A stretch of 64,000 nt of DNA, from the NCBI GenBank assembly GCA_964036665.1, contig OZ038529.1, forward strand, positions 15,074,060-15,138,059, in the 5' to 3' direction. The notes beneath the pieces were generated by a model. It saw only the letters and a list, made by a program, of their open reading frames with translations, was not told where the DNA came from and searched no databases. The translations under genes were made by a program, and so were the position numbers. Shown here one piece after another: positions 63,842 to 64,000 of the stretch. The first letter of the stretch is position 1; each line of letters starts with the position of its first letter. This stretch comes from Gordius sp. MW1. Taxonomy: Eukaryota > Nematomorpha > Gordioida > Gordea > Gordiidae.

Positions 63842-64000
63842 ACGTTGCGATACAACAAACTAATCGCAACAATAAAACGTTGTCTTTTGTCAAAATGATA
63901 GTTCTCGCAGCTTAAAACCTCTTTTCGGAAGTAAATCGAGCATAATAGGATTTTCAAATTGGCTTACTTTTATATATTTTTTCATGCTCTTTCACATAGA

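Larger units (their letters stand above)
32721..64000 (-). repeat. Satellite array, right arm (inverted monomers)
   Basis: The same monomer family as the left arm but reverse-complemented throughout. The landmark ACGTTGCG (reverse of CGCAACGT) occurs at 91 positions from 32901 to 63842, including 33245, 33586, 34622, 35309, 36340, 37368, 38401, 39431, 40462, 41496 and 42527. Spacing is strikingly regular, very often exactly 345 bp. No monomer in this arm returns to the forward orientation. Higher-order structure differs from the left arm: AB dimers of 690 bp, a four-monomer 1380-bp unit and a five-monomer 1721-bp unit. The arm runs off the window edge at 64000, so its length is unknown. No gene was found. 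Confidence 0.98.

Noticed and set aside
1-64000. CRISPR array
   Set aside because: The repeat unit is about 344 bp with no short repeat and unique spacer alternation. The whole unit is conserved.
1-64000. Monomer being an internal dimer of about 172 bp
   Set aside because: The two halves share only short A/T-rich words such as TATGTGAAA. I see no consistent half-length alignment, so 344 bp is the basic unit.
1-64000. CENP-B box
   Set aside because: The nearest words (TTTCGATTC, TTTCATCGGATG) lack the required CGGG at the correct spacing.
1-64000. Telomere repeats, rDNA or tRNA genes
   Set aside because: No runs of TTAGGG, TTAGG or TTTAGGG, no conserved rRNA segments and no tRNA cloverleaf with A and B boxes were seen.

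Overview
The window is one uninterrupted block of eukaryotic satellite DNA. I find no credible protein-coding gene, RNA gene, CRISPR array or autonomous transposon. Everything except about 184 bp near the left edge is a tandem array of one strongly A+T-rich monomer, usually 343-345 bp long. Using a fixed landmark (the CGTGAGTGC just after a conserved inverted repeat), I counted 95 monomers on the + strand in 1-32720 and 91 on the - strand in 32721-64000. Such an array points to centromeric, pericentromeric or other heterochromatic DNA of a eukaryote. The sequence alone does not identify the species: there is no telomere repeat, no rDNA and no recognisable host gene.

Layout. 1-79: satellite. 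77-260: the only non-satellite DNA, apparently inserted in a monomer and flanked by a 9-bp direct repeat. 261-5293: irregular monomers, including two 58-bp partial duplications and two shortened monomers. 5294-12819: two tandem, nearly identical copies of an 11-monomer higher-order repeat (HOR) of 3763 bp. 12820-24821: re-shuffled copies of the same material, with a 14-monomer block duplicated at a 5486-bp offset. A six-monomer module (about 2.04 kb) recurs five times between 2.9 and 22.1 kb. 24822-31320: a dimer-based region (687-bp unit) with a further duplication at a 4.1-kb offset. 31321-32720: divergent edge monomers. 32720/32721: a spacer-free inversion junction directly after an 8-bp palindrome. 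32721-36000: divergent edge of the inverted arm. 36000-64000: inverted monomers with their own HORs (five-monomer 1721 bp, four-monomer 1380 bp, AB dimers of exactly 690 bp, and longer offsets of 2410, 3090, 5840, 6879 and 8252 bp).

Monomers fall into two subfamilies, A and B, separated by linked diagnostic changes, with many A/B mosaics. Every monomer carries three small symmetric elements: an 8-bp inverted repeat with an 11-nt loop, the palindrome ATCATGAT, and a 12-bp near-palindrome around ATGCAT. There is also a cluster of spaced A/T tracts that should curve the DNA. The inversion junction and both 58-bp partial duplications break at or within a few bases of ATCATGAT, and several small deletions affect the same site. 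The arms have different HOR organisation, so they have been homogenised largely independently since the inversion, although one right-arm monomer matches a rare left-arm type.

The short open reading frames (60-127 codons) are open by chance in a periodic sequence. They recur at HOR spacing because the DNA recurs, and neighbouring monomers break them.
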